A stretch of DNA of 64,000 nucleotides from Lepeophtheirus salmonis (Eukaryota; Arthropoda; Copepoda; Siphonostomatoida; Caligidae), in the NCBI RefSeq assembly GCF_016086655.4, contig NC_052133.2, positions 49,158,383 through 49,222,382 on the forward strand, in the 5' to 3' direction. Below, one piece after another: positions 11,061 to 21,825 of this stretch (position 1 is its first letter; each line of letters starts with the position of its first letter). The notes below the pieces were generated by a model. That model saw only the letters and a list, made by a program, of their open reading frames with translations, was not told where the DNA came from and did no database searches. A program made the position numbers and the translations under genes.

Positions 11061-11334
11061 ACTCCTTTGTTATACTTAGACCAGATATAGTCTACAAAAA
11101 ATAGGAAAAACAGTCACGTACTAAGAAATGTCACAAGATGATGAAACTGCTCCTTCAACAATTTGCCCGAATAATAATCCATTTTCTTGTTCTTGTTTTC
11201 TGTTAATAAAAGTTCCAAAAATGTCCATTAGTTTTAATGTGTTATCACATATTGCATTAAAACATTAAAAACTAGTATGCAAAAAAAAAAAAAAACCCGA
11301 AAATTTACGTTGTCACCTTGACAATTTGAAAAAT

Positions 11335-11560
11335 GTTTAAAAGAAGAGCAGTATAGTTGTCATGGGCCTCGTTAAATTAGCTACTAACAGCTATCAAAAG
11401 AAGGAAAGAAACTCATTTTCTAGCCATTATATAAACAGTAATTGCTCCGATCTCGATCCTCAATTCTACTCCGAGTCCAACAAAGACTTACACTCCGTAA
11501 CAAATCCTCAATGTTACTTTTCATCGCTTCATCTACTTTGTACTTAGATACTTCAAAAAT
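11335..11560 (-). repeat. dispersed repeat R8, copy on minus
   Basis: Reverse-oriented match to 117-430: AATTCTACTCCGAGTCCAAC, AAGAAGAGCAGTATAGTTGT and TCGATCCTCAA are shared with 53820-54030. No open frame of interest. Confidence 0.6.
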
Positions 11561-11765
11561 AAAAGAGTAATGATAACAGCTTTGGAAAATAACAAAAGCT
11601 ATTCAGATTACAAACAAAAAGTCTCACGTTCTCTTCAAATCATAAGTGTTACTATTCGTATTTGACGAACAATTGATGACTATATACTTAAATGCTCTTT
11701 AAGAATAAAAGAATGTTGTAACAGATTTGGAAAATAGGGAAACCCTATTCCGTTAGCAGCTACAA
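11561..11765 (+). repeat. R2 core fragments, two diverged units
   Basis: AATAAAAGAGTAATGATAAC and CAGCTTTGGAAAATAA, and again about 150 bp later AATAAAAGAATGTTGTAACA and TTTGGAAAATA. The same wording occurs at 36355-36450, 54905-54945 and 55735-55800. Confidence 0.45.
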
Positions 11766-11929
11766 AAATTGCTACCTTTTCCATTATCATATTATTTTCA
11801 TCTATGATGATGATATGGTTCCCTCAACAACAACGGATGTTTCTAATTTGATAGAATCATCCATTTTCTAAATATAATGTGTTGCCACGTTTTGCATTAC
11901 AAAATTTGCATTTGCAAATCACACCAGAC

Positions 11930-12145
11930 TGTCCAGAGAAATACAAAAAAATTGGGGAGAAAGAGCCTTGTGAGGGAGGAGAGTCCCCTTTTAGCAACAA
12001 AAAATGAAGGAAACTCCTCTGTTGCAAGACTTTTGCACCCCCCCCTACATCCCTGATATAAACCTCGTCGACTACACCTTTTTGGTGTATATCGAGGGGG
12101 AAGGCTTGCAGTGCCTGTCATCCAAACACTGAGGCCCTAACGACA
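11930..12145 (+). mobile_element. MarB internal fragment
   Basis: The stretch reads as in MarB: a C-terminal part of the DNA-binding domain (GAGCCTTGTGAGGG), then AACTCCTCTGTTGCAAGAC, then a jump to the third catalytic motif (IPDINLVDYTF in one frame) and the CATCCAAACACTGAG block. The deletion here is larger than in the other MarB copies. Both ends are missing. It abuts the transaldolase pseudogene at about 12146-12150. Confidence 0.7.
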
Positions 12146-12149
12146 GTAG

Positions 12150-12558
12150 TTTTTCGACCATTTTGTTCATTTGGACTTGTCTCCAGCAAACTTTCTAATA
12201 CCGTCAGAGAGCTTCTCTGATACCATTTGATCTTCATTCAACATCCATCTAGATACTCTTTCATTCATATCGATTTAATAATCTGATGATCCTTTCACAT
12301 TTTCAGGGGACATCTTACGTGGTAGACTTTCATTCGTGGCTTCAAGCTCTGCAAGACGTTTTGTACTGCTTGTAAGTAGAACAAATTTATACCATGTTAC
12401 GGAATGAGGCTCCATGACGATTATGGTGAATCCAAATTTCTTGTAGTAAATGTAAATACTTCTGGGTCTTTGTCTGAGTCTTAGGATTTAACTGATGGAT
12501 CTTTAGCCAAAAGCCAGTCAAAGATTCTTCCAACAAAGGGGGATATTAAATCTACTTT
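12150..12558 (-). pseudogene. transaldolase pseudogene, 5'-truncated
   Basis: Transaldolase is the pentose-phosphate-pathway enzyme that transfers a three-carbon dihydroxyacetone unit. Minus-strand frames give VDLISPFVGRIFDW, KDPEV, IYIYYKKFGFTIIVM, then (one base lost) the ASFRN region, LTSSTKRLAELEATNESLP, and WMLNEDQMVSEKLSDGIR followed by KFAGD. These are the last roughly 130-140 residues of a protein that is usually about 330-340 residues long, in the right order. There is a TAA after VKS, a one-base deletion in the GASFRN block, a TAA in the SSDY segment and a stop near the end. No intron is apparent and the 5' part is missing, which fits a retrocopy. No poly-A tail is seen because MarB sequence abuts the 3' end. 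Not functional. Confidence 0.87.
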
Positions 12559-12854
12559 GGATTTGAATAGTTGATGACGTCAGTTGTGTTTCAAAATAGT
12601 TAATAACGTCATATGAAGTTAATGTGTTGAATACATCATATTTTCACAACTCATATAAATAAATAAAAAATTTACAACATAAGTATTGCTAATTTAGCTT
12701 TACAATGGCGTATTATACATGCCTATCATTGCTTTGGTTGACAAGAAATCACTATTCTTTATTTTAAGACCTCAGAGTTGGATTAAGCTACAAATCCATA
12801 GTATCATTTCTGAGCTAGTCTACTGCCATAAAATCACATATCAAATGTTAGTTA

Positions 12855-12980
12855 AATCTTTTATCTAGGAAAAACCTATGTACATGAATTGTGTGCCAAA
12901 ATTGTGATCAAAATCGATCTGTAATTTTTGCCATAATCTTGGTGACTAACAAACAAACAGAAGCAAAAACATAGCATCCA
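12855..12980 (-). repeat. dispersed repeat R13, reverse copy
   Basis: CTTGGTGACTAACAAACAAA is the reverse complement of the R13 start at 800 (TTTGTTAGTCACC). GATCGATTTTGATCA is shared with 60405 in reverse. 12559-12854 shows nothing beyond a short imperfect doubling of TAGTTGATGACGTCAG/TAGTTAATAACGTCAT. Confidence 0.4.
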
Positions 12981-13129
12981 TTCAACTTTGTTGCAGAATG
13001 AACAACAAGAATGGGAACTCTGTAGAGTGCTAATCTCCATCTCAGCTCATTTTTCCTAAATGAAATATCATTTCATCTCTACGTTAAGACCAAAAATGTG
13101 CAATGTTTAACATGTTGAATTTAATGAAA

Positions 13130-13795
13130 TTGAATATCATAATTTAATTATGTGCTATGTTATATATTTACAAGAAGTAATATCCGGCAATCCGCCATTG
13201 CCTAGAGTAATAAGGTGTCGTCTAAAAGACATATTTTGCCTTGAAAATAAAGAATATTTCTCGCCAAGAAATGAGTTCACTCACACATAACCACTCAATA
13301 CATATATCAATTCATGCATGTTTGAGAAGAAAAGAAAAAATGTTGGGATGACAGATGAGTACTTTAGTCTAGAGAGCGCTCAATAATAAAAACAAAGGAA
13401 ATTCATTTTAACGTACCAGTATTTATATTTAATTCAAATCTTAACATATACTGAAAATCCACATGAATTATGAATAATATTCATAAGAGAGCCATAACAA
13501 AAACAAACATAAACAGTGCTCTTTTTTTACTCAAGCACACGCCCGCAATATTTCATTAATACGGCTACAAAAATATTTATATGATTTACATCAGGGAGCA
13601 CTATATAAAGTGAACCCTGTATGCACGCTCGATGCTACATGCAAAACGCTAGCAATATTTCATTAATACATTGTTATTTTTTAGATCAAATTGTGTTTAT
13701 GATATACATCATGAATCAATATATACAGTCCATCCGGTGACTTGTTGTTATATACAAACAGACAGATAAACTTTACTTTATTAATATAGATGTAT
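13130..13795 (+). repeat. dispersed repeat R2, longest copy
   Basis: Contains ACTCACACATAACCACTCAA, CATGAATTATGAATAATATT, GATTTACATCAGGGAGCACT and ends near CAGACAGATAAACTTTACTT followed by TATTAATATAGATG. The order agrees with 7680-8120. Two internal ATTTCATTAATAC blocks suggest a partial internal duplication. Confidence 0.55.
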
Positions 13796-14535
13796 TGTGG
13801 GCCACTATGGAATGATTTGATCTCTGTATTTCAATTTGTGTTTAAAAGTAATGGTCTAGTTGTAACCTTTTTATGTGACTTTGATCTTGAATTTCTTTCC
13901 ATATGAAACATGTTTATTAAACCTACATACTGAACCCAATTAAAGCTTTGTACCTTCATATGGAACTTTATTTGGAAGTTGATGATTGAATTTGGAGTAT
14001 GTGTGAATTGAAGATTTGTTTTTGGCCTGGAAAGGGAATTGGTTTGGAACATATCTAAGAACATTATATTATAGTTTATATGGGCACAAACAAAATATTT
14101 CATTGCAAAAATAGTGGTCACTCTATTGTATAAGGAGGAATTAAAATAACTTTAAAAATAGTGCCTCTAAAAAATCTACCGTTAACTAAGTTCGATTACA
14201 TAATTTTTATAATTATCTGGTAGTTGCGTGTGAAAATCGCAACACATTTGGAATATCAGCTTCATTACAATTTGATTGAATTCCTCGATTACATTGGTTT
14301 GTTGATGTTGGTAAATTTTTAGCACATCAATCATTCTGAGAATTTTTTTTTCTTTCAACATCTGGATTTCATTATTCATGGTTTTTTTACGCCAATACAA
14401 AATCCAAACTCCCTCCAAAATGGATCATTTTAACATATAATTTTAGTGAATTCATTATAAAACAGCTTTTTTTTATGGGAATAGAGTCGTAAATTCTATG
14501 TTTTTTCTCGCATGCAATTTTTTTTTTTTGTTGTT
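13796..14535. other. no repeat match; unassigned minus ORFs
   Basis: Minus ORFs at 13831-14121 (96 codons) and 14182-14418 (78 codons; contains NNEIQMLKEKKILRMIDVLK) have no recognisable domain. Their lengths are within what chance gives in A/T-rich DNA. I do not call them genes. Confidence 0.3.
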
Positions 14536-14539
14536 GGTA

Positions 14540-14640
14540 ATCTGTACATTGTTTTGTATTTGTCGAACCTGTCAACTGTATTCCCTAATTGTAAGTCCTT
14601 GTTGGACTCAGAGTAGAATTGTGGTTCTACATCCTAGATA
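14540..14640 (+). repeat. R8 fragment
   Basis: GTAAGTCCTTGTTGGACTCA followed by GAGTAGAATT matches the centre of R8 at 45930-45960. The flanking parts of R8 are absent. Confidence 0.5.
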
Positions 14641-14799
14641 TTTCCTGATAATATCCTTGCACCTCCAAACTCCGAAAGAATATATTATAAAATCATTAAA
14701 TAATTACCTTCTTGGGAATTTTACGTTGTAGATGTAAAACTCTAATATAACAATGACTCATTTCTTGTTGAAAGAAGAAAATGAGAAAGGAATCAAGTT

Positions 14800-15460
14800 A
14801 TGTTCATCCATTCATTCATAGACCAGTGACATACGGATAAGAATTACATAAGATAAGATAGCCGCCTATAATATTATATATACGCAATGACTTTTGACCT
14901 TTTGACTTCAAGAGCCAACAAAATTGTTTCCTATCACAATGAGTTATTCGACCAACATAATTTTTTTTTAAATGTATTTTTTTCTCCTTTGAACTGTATA
15001 ATAGTAGACCTCTCATAGTCTAAAACAATTGGCGTAAGACTCACGCATTTCCATATAATGTCACGCTGAAACATAGTCATCAATCTTGACAATTTTATAT
15101 GTCTGATGTAATAATTAAAATAAATTAAAAGGATGCTATAAAGGCCTCAAAATAAGTGGGATTCCGAGAGAAACCCCCTGATTTATTGATAAAAGAAGAT
15201 GATGTAACGTTCATTCATTGAACTGTAAAATAGTGGGGTCCTTATGGTCTGACGCAATTAGCTCAAGTATTTCCATCTGACGTCACACTCACACATGGTA
15301 TTTATCACGCATTTGTAGTGATCCCGAGATAGAAAAAGAAGATAACATAACGTTCATTCATTGAACTGTATAATAGTAAAACCCTTAAAGTCTCACGCAC
15401 TTACATCTCATGTCACGCTCACACATAGCTTTTCTCACGCATTTGAAGTTATACATTATC
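14800..15460 (+). repeat. irregular tandem array, units near 143 bp
   Basis: The clearest pair begins AACGTTCATTCATTGAACTG at 15206 and 15349 (period 143 bp). Each unit carries TCACGCATTT, TGTCACGCTCACACATA and ATCCCGAGA. A more diverged unit lies at 14990-15100. The array resumes at 16225-16390 (GTGGGATCCCGAGTGAGAAA, AACGTTCATTCATTCATC) on the far side of an R1 insertion. Confidence 0.7.
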
Positions 15461-15492
15461 AAACATGGAATTCTAGATACCTAAATAAAGAC

Positions 15493-16214
15493 CAAGTGCG
15501 TCTCCAGGGATCGGATGGAAGGACTGAAGCCTCCCCCAAAAAAAAAAAAAATTAGGGAATTTTTGTTTTTAATTATTATCATGAAAAAAATTGACACGAA
15601 AATAGGGATAATTTTTTTATTCCGGAAAATTATGAAACAAAATAGCTATTAATTTTGAAATTTTTTTCCAAAAAATGATTTTTTTTGTGAATAGCTGTGG
15701 ATTTTTAAATTTTTCCCAAAAAAAAACAAAAACATTATTTTCTTCTAATAGATATAAATTTTTTAATTAAATAAGAATTAACATTTCAAATTTAATTTTT
15801 AAATTATTTGTCTGAAATTTAAAAAAAAAATTATATCTTTTGAGAAGAGTTGTGATTTTTAGAACTTTTTTTAGGGAAAAATATAATATTATAATTTTTT
15901 TTTGAAAAAATATAGCATATGAAATTTTTTTTTAAATAATCATTTTCTGTGAATAGCTATAAACTATTTAATTTTGTTTTTTTAAAGATTTAACACTTAC
16001 AATTTAATTTTTTTATTTTTTTTTAAACAGCTGTGAATTTTTGAATAATAAACTACATTTTTTGTGAATAGCTGTGAATTTTTGAATTTTTTTATCAAAA
16101 AATTTAATATCTCAAAAATTTAATTTTTGAAAATTTAATTTTCTGTGAATAACTATGGATTGTTGAATTTTCCAAAAAATATAATTCAAATTAATAATCC
16201 TGCAAACGCCCCTG
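15493..16214. mobile_element. R1 element, copy b, both ends and target duplication present
   Basis: The left end CAAGTGCGTCTCCAGGG and right end CCTGCAAACGCCCCTG are diverged inverted copies of the R1 terminus. AAGAC lies immediately outside both ends (15488-15492 and 16215-16219), a probable 5-bp target duplication. The 722-bp interior is A/T-rich with repeated GAATAGCTGTGAATTTTT units. It has no ORF and interrupts the 143-bp array. Confidence 0.8.
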
Positions 16215-16224
16215 AAGACCGTTT

Positions 16225-16390
16225 TCCCCATTTTTTTTCTAAATGAGTCATAAGGCCCTTCAAATAAGTGGGATCCCGAGTGAGAAATTGGTGATGCACT
16301 GGTGAAAGAAGATAAAATAACGTTCATTCATTCATCAATAGCCCTGTGACGTATGGATACAAGATACATAGTATATGTCTAACCCCTTCT
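16225..16390 (+). repeat. 143-bp array, continuation after R1 copy b
   Basis: Contains ATAAGTGGGATCCCGAGTGA, AACGTTCATTCATTCATC and TGACGTATGGATACAAGATA, the last shared with 14828 (TGACATACGGATAAGAATTA). Confidence 0.6.
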
Positions 16391-16394
16391 TTTC

Positions 16395-16500
16395 GTGTGT
16401 GTGTGTGTATGTTTTTGAATACTTTATTCACCCACACGTCTTCTTCTACTCCTTCTATGTGCTTCTTCTTCATTTTTTTTTCTTCTTCTTGATAGAAAAT
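16395..16500. repeat. microsatellites (GT)n and (TTC)n
   Basis: GTGTGTGTGTGTGTATG near 16396-16412, followed by interrupted CTTCTTCTTC tracts to about 16490. Confidence 0.8.
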
Positions 16501-16799
16501 GAAAGTAATTAGTGTAGAATTAAGGTTTCACTTTTTTTCACATGCTTTACAGTTGTGTGTGTGTAAATCTTTTTATTTCTTTATTTAAAAAATAAAAAAA
16601 ACATAATTGTTACGGTTGGAAGAATTTTTAGAGAAAGTTGTGAGAGGGAAGAAGATGAATTTATATAATATTTAAGTGCAAAAGAAGTACATTGTAAAAT
16701 GTATCGGTTCTTAATATGATATCTAAAATACGTCCGGCCCGAACTCATCCTCATCTCAAATGTTATAGTTCCCTTTATAAATCACCATTTTTAGTAACA

Positions 16800-16915
16800 T
16801 TATAGGGACTGTTGATATATCCAATCAAAACCTGACAAGATCTCAAATTGCAAACACTAAGACGAAGTCGGAATTTTGTTCGAAAAATTCAACCGACTCT
16901 GTGGTATCATTTTTT
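16800..16915 (+). repeat. dispersed repeat R16, copy 1
   Basis: CCAATCAAAACCTGACA, GATCTCAAATTG and ACTCTGTGGTATCATTTT match the reverse complement of 32370-32520. A short piece (TTATTCTGTGGCATCA) is also present at 17970-17992. Confidence 0.6.
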
Positions 16916-16931
16916 TTTTTTTTTTGGTATA

Positions 16932-17771
16932 CAGGGTGACGACTCGAAAATTAGAATATTCTTCGAGGCTGTCTAGCCTCAGTTTTAAAAGTTTGACTAT
17001 TTCATACTTACCGTCATTCGAAATAACTAACAAAAAGCTAGAATTTGATGTTTGTTTCATTTTTGTGCTATCAAAAATGTCTGAGCAACAAGCAAAATGG
17101 GCAGAGGTGTGGGATCCCCTCCGCGCACAAGTTGTTCCTTAGGAAATCACAGCCATTGTGAAATGTCCCTGGCTACCGTCTACAACACCAGTAAGGCAAT
17201 GAACAACCTTGACACGGTCTTCAAGAAGCCTGGAAGAGAAGTGCCGAGTTCGTGGCCTTGGTCAAAGTGGAAATTAAAAAAGTCAACTCGGACGTCTACT
17301 ACAAGGTCCCCAACTACCATGTCTTGCCATGGTTGAAGAGCACGTTTCCCAGGGACAACTATGTGTTTACTAAGACGGCGTCCCATTATACACCTCCAAG
17401 AATGTGCAACATAACAGCAGGGAGAACATGACTGACTTCTGGCCTTCGTTGTCAACCGACATGAACACCCTGAACTTTGCTGTTTGGTGCGTATTGGAGG
17501 GCAATACAAACAAGACTTATCATCCGAATGGCGATGCCCTGAAGGTTGTGATGCCGAAGGAGTGAAACAACTTGTGCTCGGACTTCATCAAGGGCAGCTG
17601 TGCTCCTGTTCGTCCCCGTATTGAAGCCATCATTCAATATGAAGGGGGAAATATTGAATAAAAAGTGTAAAAAATTGTTGAATTACCAAATTTTGCTTCA
17701 AAAGTTTCCATGAACATATGGATAAGTGAAAATGGCTTTTAAAATTTTCCAATTTTTGAGTACTCACCCAG
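16932..17771 (+). mobile_element. MarE mariner-type element, full ends, internally deleted (840 bp)
   Basis: The left end CAGGGTGACGACTCGAAAAT and the right end TTTTTGAGTACTCACCCAG are imperfect inverted copies. TA flanks both (16930-16931 and 17772-17773). Between them lies a transposase missing its first catalytic block. The intact termini show transposition as a complete, non-autonomous unit. Confidence 0.87.
17077..17663 (+). pseudogene. MarE transposase, internally deleted
   Basis: The frame opens MSEQQAKWAEVWDPLRAQVV, then (shifted) NHSHCEMSLATVYNTSKAMN, a helix-turn-helix. The block between this and the second catalytic residue is largely gone. One base missing near 17373 shifts the frame at what should read TQDGVPLYTSKNVQ (second D). 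From about 17411 a single frame runs to the end through FWPSLSTDMNTLNFAVW (third D) and ends EAIIQYEGGNIE. It has one TGA in place of a Trp codon near 17563. The first aspartate is missing and the frame is broken, so this is dead. Confidence 0.8.
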
Positions 17772-17994
17772 TATAAACTTTGTTTTAAGCTTGAACTTTT
17801 TACATTTCATATTGTCTTCACTCATAATTTTTTTTTAAATCCTATTGAGTTTTGTTACGATACAAATGAGATACCGTGCATCTCCAGATAAAATGTGCCG
17901 AACGCTGAAGAATCCCGAGAATATATCCCTATGAGCGGCAGCACTGACTTTTATCATTTTAAGCCAAAAATTCGAATTATTCTGTGGCATCAGG

Positions 17995-18190
17995 GGAGTC
18001 ACAGCCCACCTCCCCCAAAAAAAAAAAAAAAAAATTAAACAAGGTTTGTTTTTTGCTAGGAAATTTAATATTTAAAATTGCTTTTCCAAAAACTTTAATT
18101 TTTATGTGAATAGCCATTGATTTTGAAAGTTTTAAAAATGAACAAATTTCTGGAGAAAATGATAAAATAGCCAAATTTTCGGCACAGTGA
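17995..18190. mobile_element. R1 fragment c
   Basis: GGGGAGTCACAGCCCACCTC, a poly-A run, TTTAATTTTTATGTGAATAG and CCATTGATTTT follow the R1 left-end plan. No right end. Confidence 0.5.
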
Positions 18191-19340
18191 TACTCATACT
18201 TATGTAAAACATATTGGCAAAGTTTCCTATCCATAATAATTGGGCAATTTTTTTCATTGTTGGTTAAGTACTTGCTAATCTATTTCAGATTTAAAAAAAA
18301 TCAAAATTGAGGTCATAAGAAATTTATATATTTAATGTACTTTATACTTCATTTTTGGAATCGCCATACTTTAAAATATTTAAATACCAAGTTTGAAGAG
18401 GTTAGCTTTTTGCATAAAAAATATACCAAAAAAGAAGCGTTCGGTCATAGGATAAATTGAAGAAACATTCAAAATTTTGGTCAAAGACGAGTATCTATAT
18501 TTCAGAAACGACTCAGAATTAGCCACTGATATTTGGAACACTTAATCTTCTTATGAATTGAAGCTTCTGTTCCAAAAATCATTGAAATCTGAGGGGGTCT
18601 TGTGACATGCCCTAGTCAATTTGACATGGAATTACCCAAAAGTTAAGATAAATGCAATGAAGATTGATCATGTCGTTCATTTTATTGTATTTCACAACCT
18701 TTTTCCCAAAAAAGATATAGAAAAACAATCCCCCAAAATTAATTGGTAGAATTTTTCCAAACTATCGTATTCCTATTCAATGTTAATTGTTGAGGATTGT
18801 TCAAAGCTAGATAATAAGAAATCATTCAAACTCAAGTAATCAACATTCATAACACTAATAAGGACAATAGACCTAGAAAAATCGATAGTTGACTACAAAA
18901 TACGTAGGTTACGTCGTGGCTTATGTATGCTCAAAGTATTTTGTTGTTATATTGTGAGCGATTCCTTACATTTAATGAATAAAGTATAATCTCATGAGTG
19001 GGAAGAATTGACAAATTACCAATTGATTTTCTCTTTTTGAAGGAGATAAAATAAAGATTGCATCGTGGCCACTAACTTTAAAATTGACACTGTAATATTT
19101 TAGTAAACTAGTTAAGGACAAACAATTATTAGTGTTCTTAATAGTGTATATAAATTGGTTGAATTTGATGAAACATTTGTTGTTAAGCTATGAACAATTG
19201 CTTACTATTCTATTAAATGGAAAATAATATTTAGTTCAGTAAAAAGTTCTGAGCGCTTTTTACTAAATATCTTTAGTGAGCTATATCTCACGATTATTGT
19301 AAAAAAAACTTAAAGTAGATTAAAGGTTAAGACCACACTT
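18191..19340. other. no recognisable feature
   Basis: A/T-rich. No repeat partner in the window and no credible coding patch found. Confidence 0.45.
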
Positions 19341-19401
19341 AAAAAAGTTCATTTATAGTTTTGTGTTTGGTGAAGCCAGCTGTCTGTTACAGGGTTCCAA
19401 A

Positions 19402-19575
19402 ATGGAAATTAAAACAAAAAAAAGTGAATGCATTCTTCAGTATCACTATGACCAAGGTGAGAAGGCAGATGAGGCAGCGACAAATAATTTAGCTGTTTAA
19501 GGGCCCAATACAGTATGGAGTGCAACAGCAAATCAGTGGTTCCAATGATTCCGTTCTGATAATATGGACGTTTGA
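19402..19575 (+). pseudogene. MarM mariner transposase, N-terminal fragment 1
   Basis: From the ATG at 19402 the frame reads MEIKTKKSECILQYHYDQGE, KADEAATNNLAV, a TAA, then GPNTVWSATANQWFQ, a TGA, then FRSDNMDV. This is the first helix-turn-helix of mariner transposases of the 'QFxFDKGExAxxAA...VYGxDTV...WFxRFRSGxFDV' type. The first stop replaces an aromatic codon before GP. It is cut off at R1-like A/T-rich sequence from about 19576. A related N-terminus is at 51540-51672 on minus. Confidence 0.75.
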
Positions 19576-19690
19576 AAAATTTAACATTTGAGATTTTTTT
19601 CCAATGAAATTAATTTTTTTATAAAACCTTTTAATTTTTGGATATTTTTTTTTATCAAAAAAAAAAAAGCACCCACCCAAATATGATACT
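19576..19690. mobile_element. R1-like fragment d
   Basis: AAATTTAACATTTGAGATTT, poly-T/poly-A and AAAAAGCACCCACCCAAATA resemble R1 margins. It lies directly after the broken MarM frame, which suggests insertion into it. Confidence 0.35.
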
Positions 19691-20040
19691 CCTAACCTTC
19701 CTCCCGAAAAGAGGCATAAAAAACTCCCAAAATCAGTTGGTAGTTAGCCAATTCTTCACAACTTTGGAATTATAGTTCAATCATTGTTAGGGATTTTTCA
19801 CAGCTTTAAAAAGAGCTAATTTAACCGATCCACTTTTAAAATATTGATATGAAGAAAAGAAGCAGAAGCATGAACAGCTGTATGAGTTCAATAAATGTGT
19901 TGTGTCAACATAAAAAGAATTTTGAACAAAAATCAAGAAAAAAATAACATTCAAAATATTGTTTTCCTTTTCATAAAACAATATTACAAAATTTTATAGA
20001 CATATTTGGTTTAGTTGAGGAGACTTTGTATTCAAATTTG

Positions 20041-20520
20041 TGGGATGAATTAAGATACCCAAGAATATTAGCCATTGTTGTGAACCTTCATTTGATTTAA
20101 GAGACTTATATTTGCCCCGAATTGGTCTTTCAAATATATAAAATCTATCAATTTTGCCTATTTTAAGTGGAATTAAAGTGTTAAAGATAATATTTTGTCA
20201 ATCAAAATTGAGCATAATTCGTTATAAAATACAAATTCAATCCCCACTCAAATTTGAGAAGAATAATTTTTGCTTCCTTTTGCGTTAACAAGACACATCT
20301 ATAAATTCAGTCTCGATCGAGTTATATATAATACCGACTTTTCAATCATTCATACACATATTTTGGTCAATTATAGGCCATATTCTTTCAACTCTGGGAT
20401 AAGTTGCAATACCCAAGAGTGTTAACTATAATTTAAATCATTTATTTTATGTAGGATATTTAATTTGGCCCCGATATGGGCCGTTTTAAATTTAAAGAAT
20501 CTATCAATTTCAAAATTGTT
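20041..20520 (+). repeat. diverged direct repeat, offset about 355 bp
   Basis: TACCCAAGAATATTAGCCAT / TACCCAAGAGTGTTAACTAT, TTTGCCCCGAATTGG / TTGGCCCCGATATGG, and AAATCTATCAATTTTG / GAATCTATCAATTTCA recur in order. 19691-20040 shows nothing else. 20521-21139 shows only a (TAA)n run at 20973-20992. Confidence 0.5.
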
Positions 20521-21139
20521 TCATAGTGATTAAGGATTTTGCATTTTTAATATAATTTGTGGGTATACCAAAGGATTCATCAATAGAAATGGACGATAAT
20601 TAATTAATTATTCGTCGAGGAGTGCAAATGCAAACCAGACTTCATTTTGAGGTATTCATTCTAGCCTGCTTTTATGCTGACACACCAAAAATGCATATAT
20701 AATACGGGGCAAGACTAATCTTTGCAGATATATCGACAGTTGACAAAAGAATATTTTCCTGTCAGTGAGATAACGCCGTGAGGAGGACATTTTGTGAAGG
20801 GTGGAATTTGGCGTATTTTTTATTCTATAAATATTTTTTAAAAGGTTTTCTCTTTTTTCATTACTTTTAAATACGTACATACATTCTTATAGTTATAACA
20901 ATATACGTCCAATAACTTCTTCTTTCATTTAACTAATGTTATGATTCCTTCCTCTTAATTTAACCTTCGATAATAATAATAATAATATTAATTCGATGAT
21001 AACATTTTCTCTTTTTTTTTTTTTTTACTTTATCATCTTTTATTATTATGGTCATTTGGATTCGTAATGACAGGTCTTTGACCAATGCCAGTAGCCATTA
21101 TGCCTTCCAAGGTCACAGGAGTAGATATTACTTATTAAT

Positions 21140-21310
21140 TGCGGTAGTAGTACTCGACATTGCTACGATAAGGCTTTGATGAACTGACAAACTTTGCTTT
21201 AATAATAGGACGGATAACTCCCCATAAATCCTACATGTAGCTACTCAATACTTAGATGTTCTCTCCAAAAGAATGAAGGAATAATTTCAAGATCTTGTAG
21301 AAAATATATA
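21140..21310 (+). repeat. R2 copy
   Basis: CGACATTGCTACGATAAGGC, GACAAACTTTGCTTTAATAA and GCTACTCAATACTTAGATGT follow the R2 block order seen at 29140-29330. Confidence 0.55.
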
Positions 21311-21552
21311 GATATTATTCAAAGAACTTGAATCTCCAAATTTACCGAATCCATCAGGTTTCTAAAAAAAAAAATTCCAGCATTTTTTTTACTAATGATA
21401 TCAACTGTCGTACTGGAGACATTTGTAGGCACACCTTTCCTGACTAACATTTGTACTGCCTTCCCCTGTTGTGCTAAGTGATTCAATAAAAACATTAGAA
21501 AGATTCGAGCCTACTTATAAACAGGTGAGCTGGAGACAACTGTTCTCAACTC

Positions 21553-21825
21553 TTGATCTTGATTATTAATGTATTGCAATATTGGAAGATAACCACTCTA
21601 CTCTGGAATATCAAGGTAGAATTCGAATCCGTTTTATTTCACCGATTTCTAAGGATCAATGTCGGGATTATACGTAAGAAGAACAGGAAGCCTCTCTCTA
21701 TGAGTAAGCAGATTTCATTCTTCCACCAAGAGGCCGATAGGAACCTATTTCAGTGTCTTCGTCCCTCCAAAGAAGGATTGAACATATTAAATTTTAATCC
21801 TTGCCTTTTGCTCTGCCCGGAATAA
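21553..21825 (+). other. unassigned 90-codon ORF
   Basis: The frame starts MILIINVLQYWKITTLLWNI and ends with NFNPCLLLCPE before TAA. Locally it is less A/T-rich than its surroundings. No family is recognised, and neither a splice site nor a repeat match supports it. 21311-21552 and 21826-22444 hold nothing I can name. Confidence 0.2.

Noticed and set aside
14182..14418. 78-codon minus ORF with a helical-looking sequence
   Set aside because: No known family, no repeat or splice support; such lengths are expected by chance in A/T-rich DNA.
14990..15450. Regularly spaced repeats considered as a CRISPR-like array
   Set aside because: Units are about 143 bp and diverged along their whole length with no unique spacers; this is an ordinary eukaryotic tandem array.
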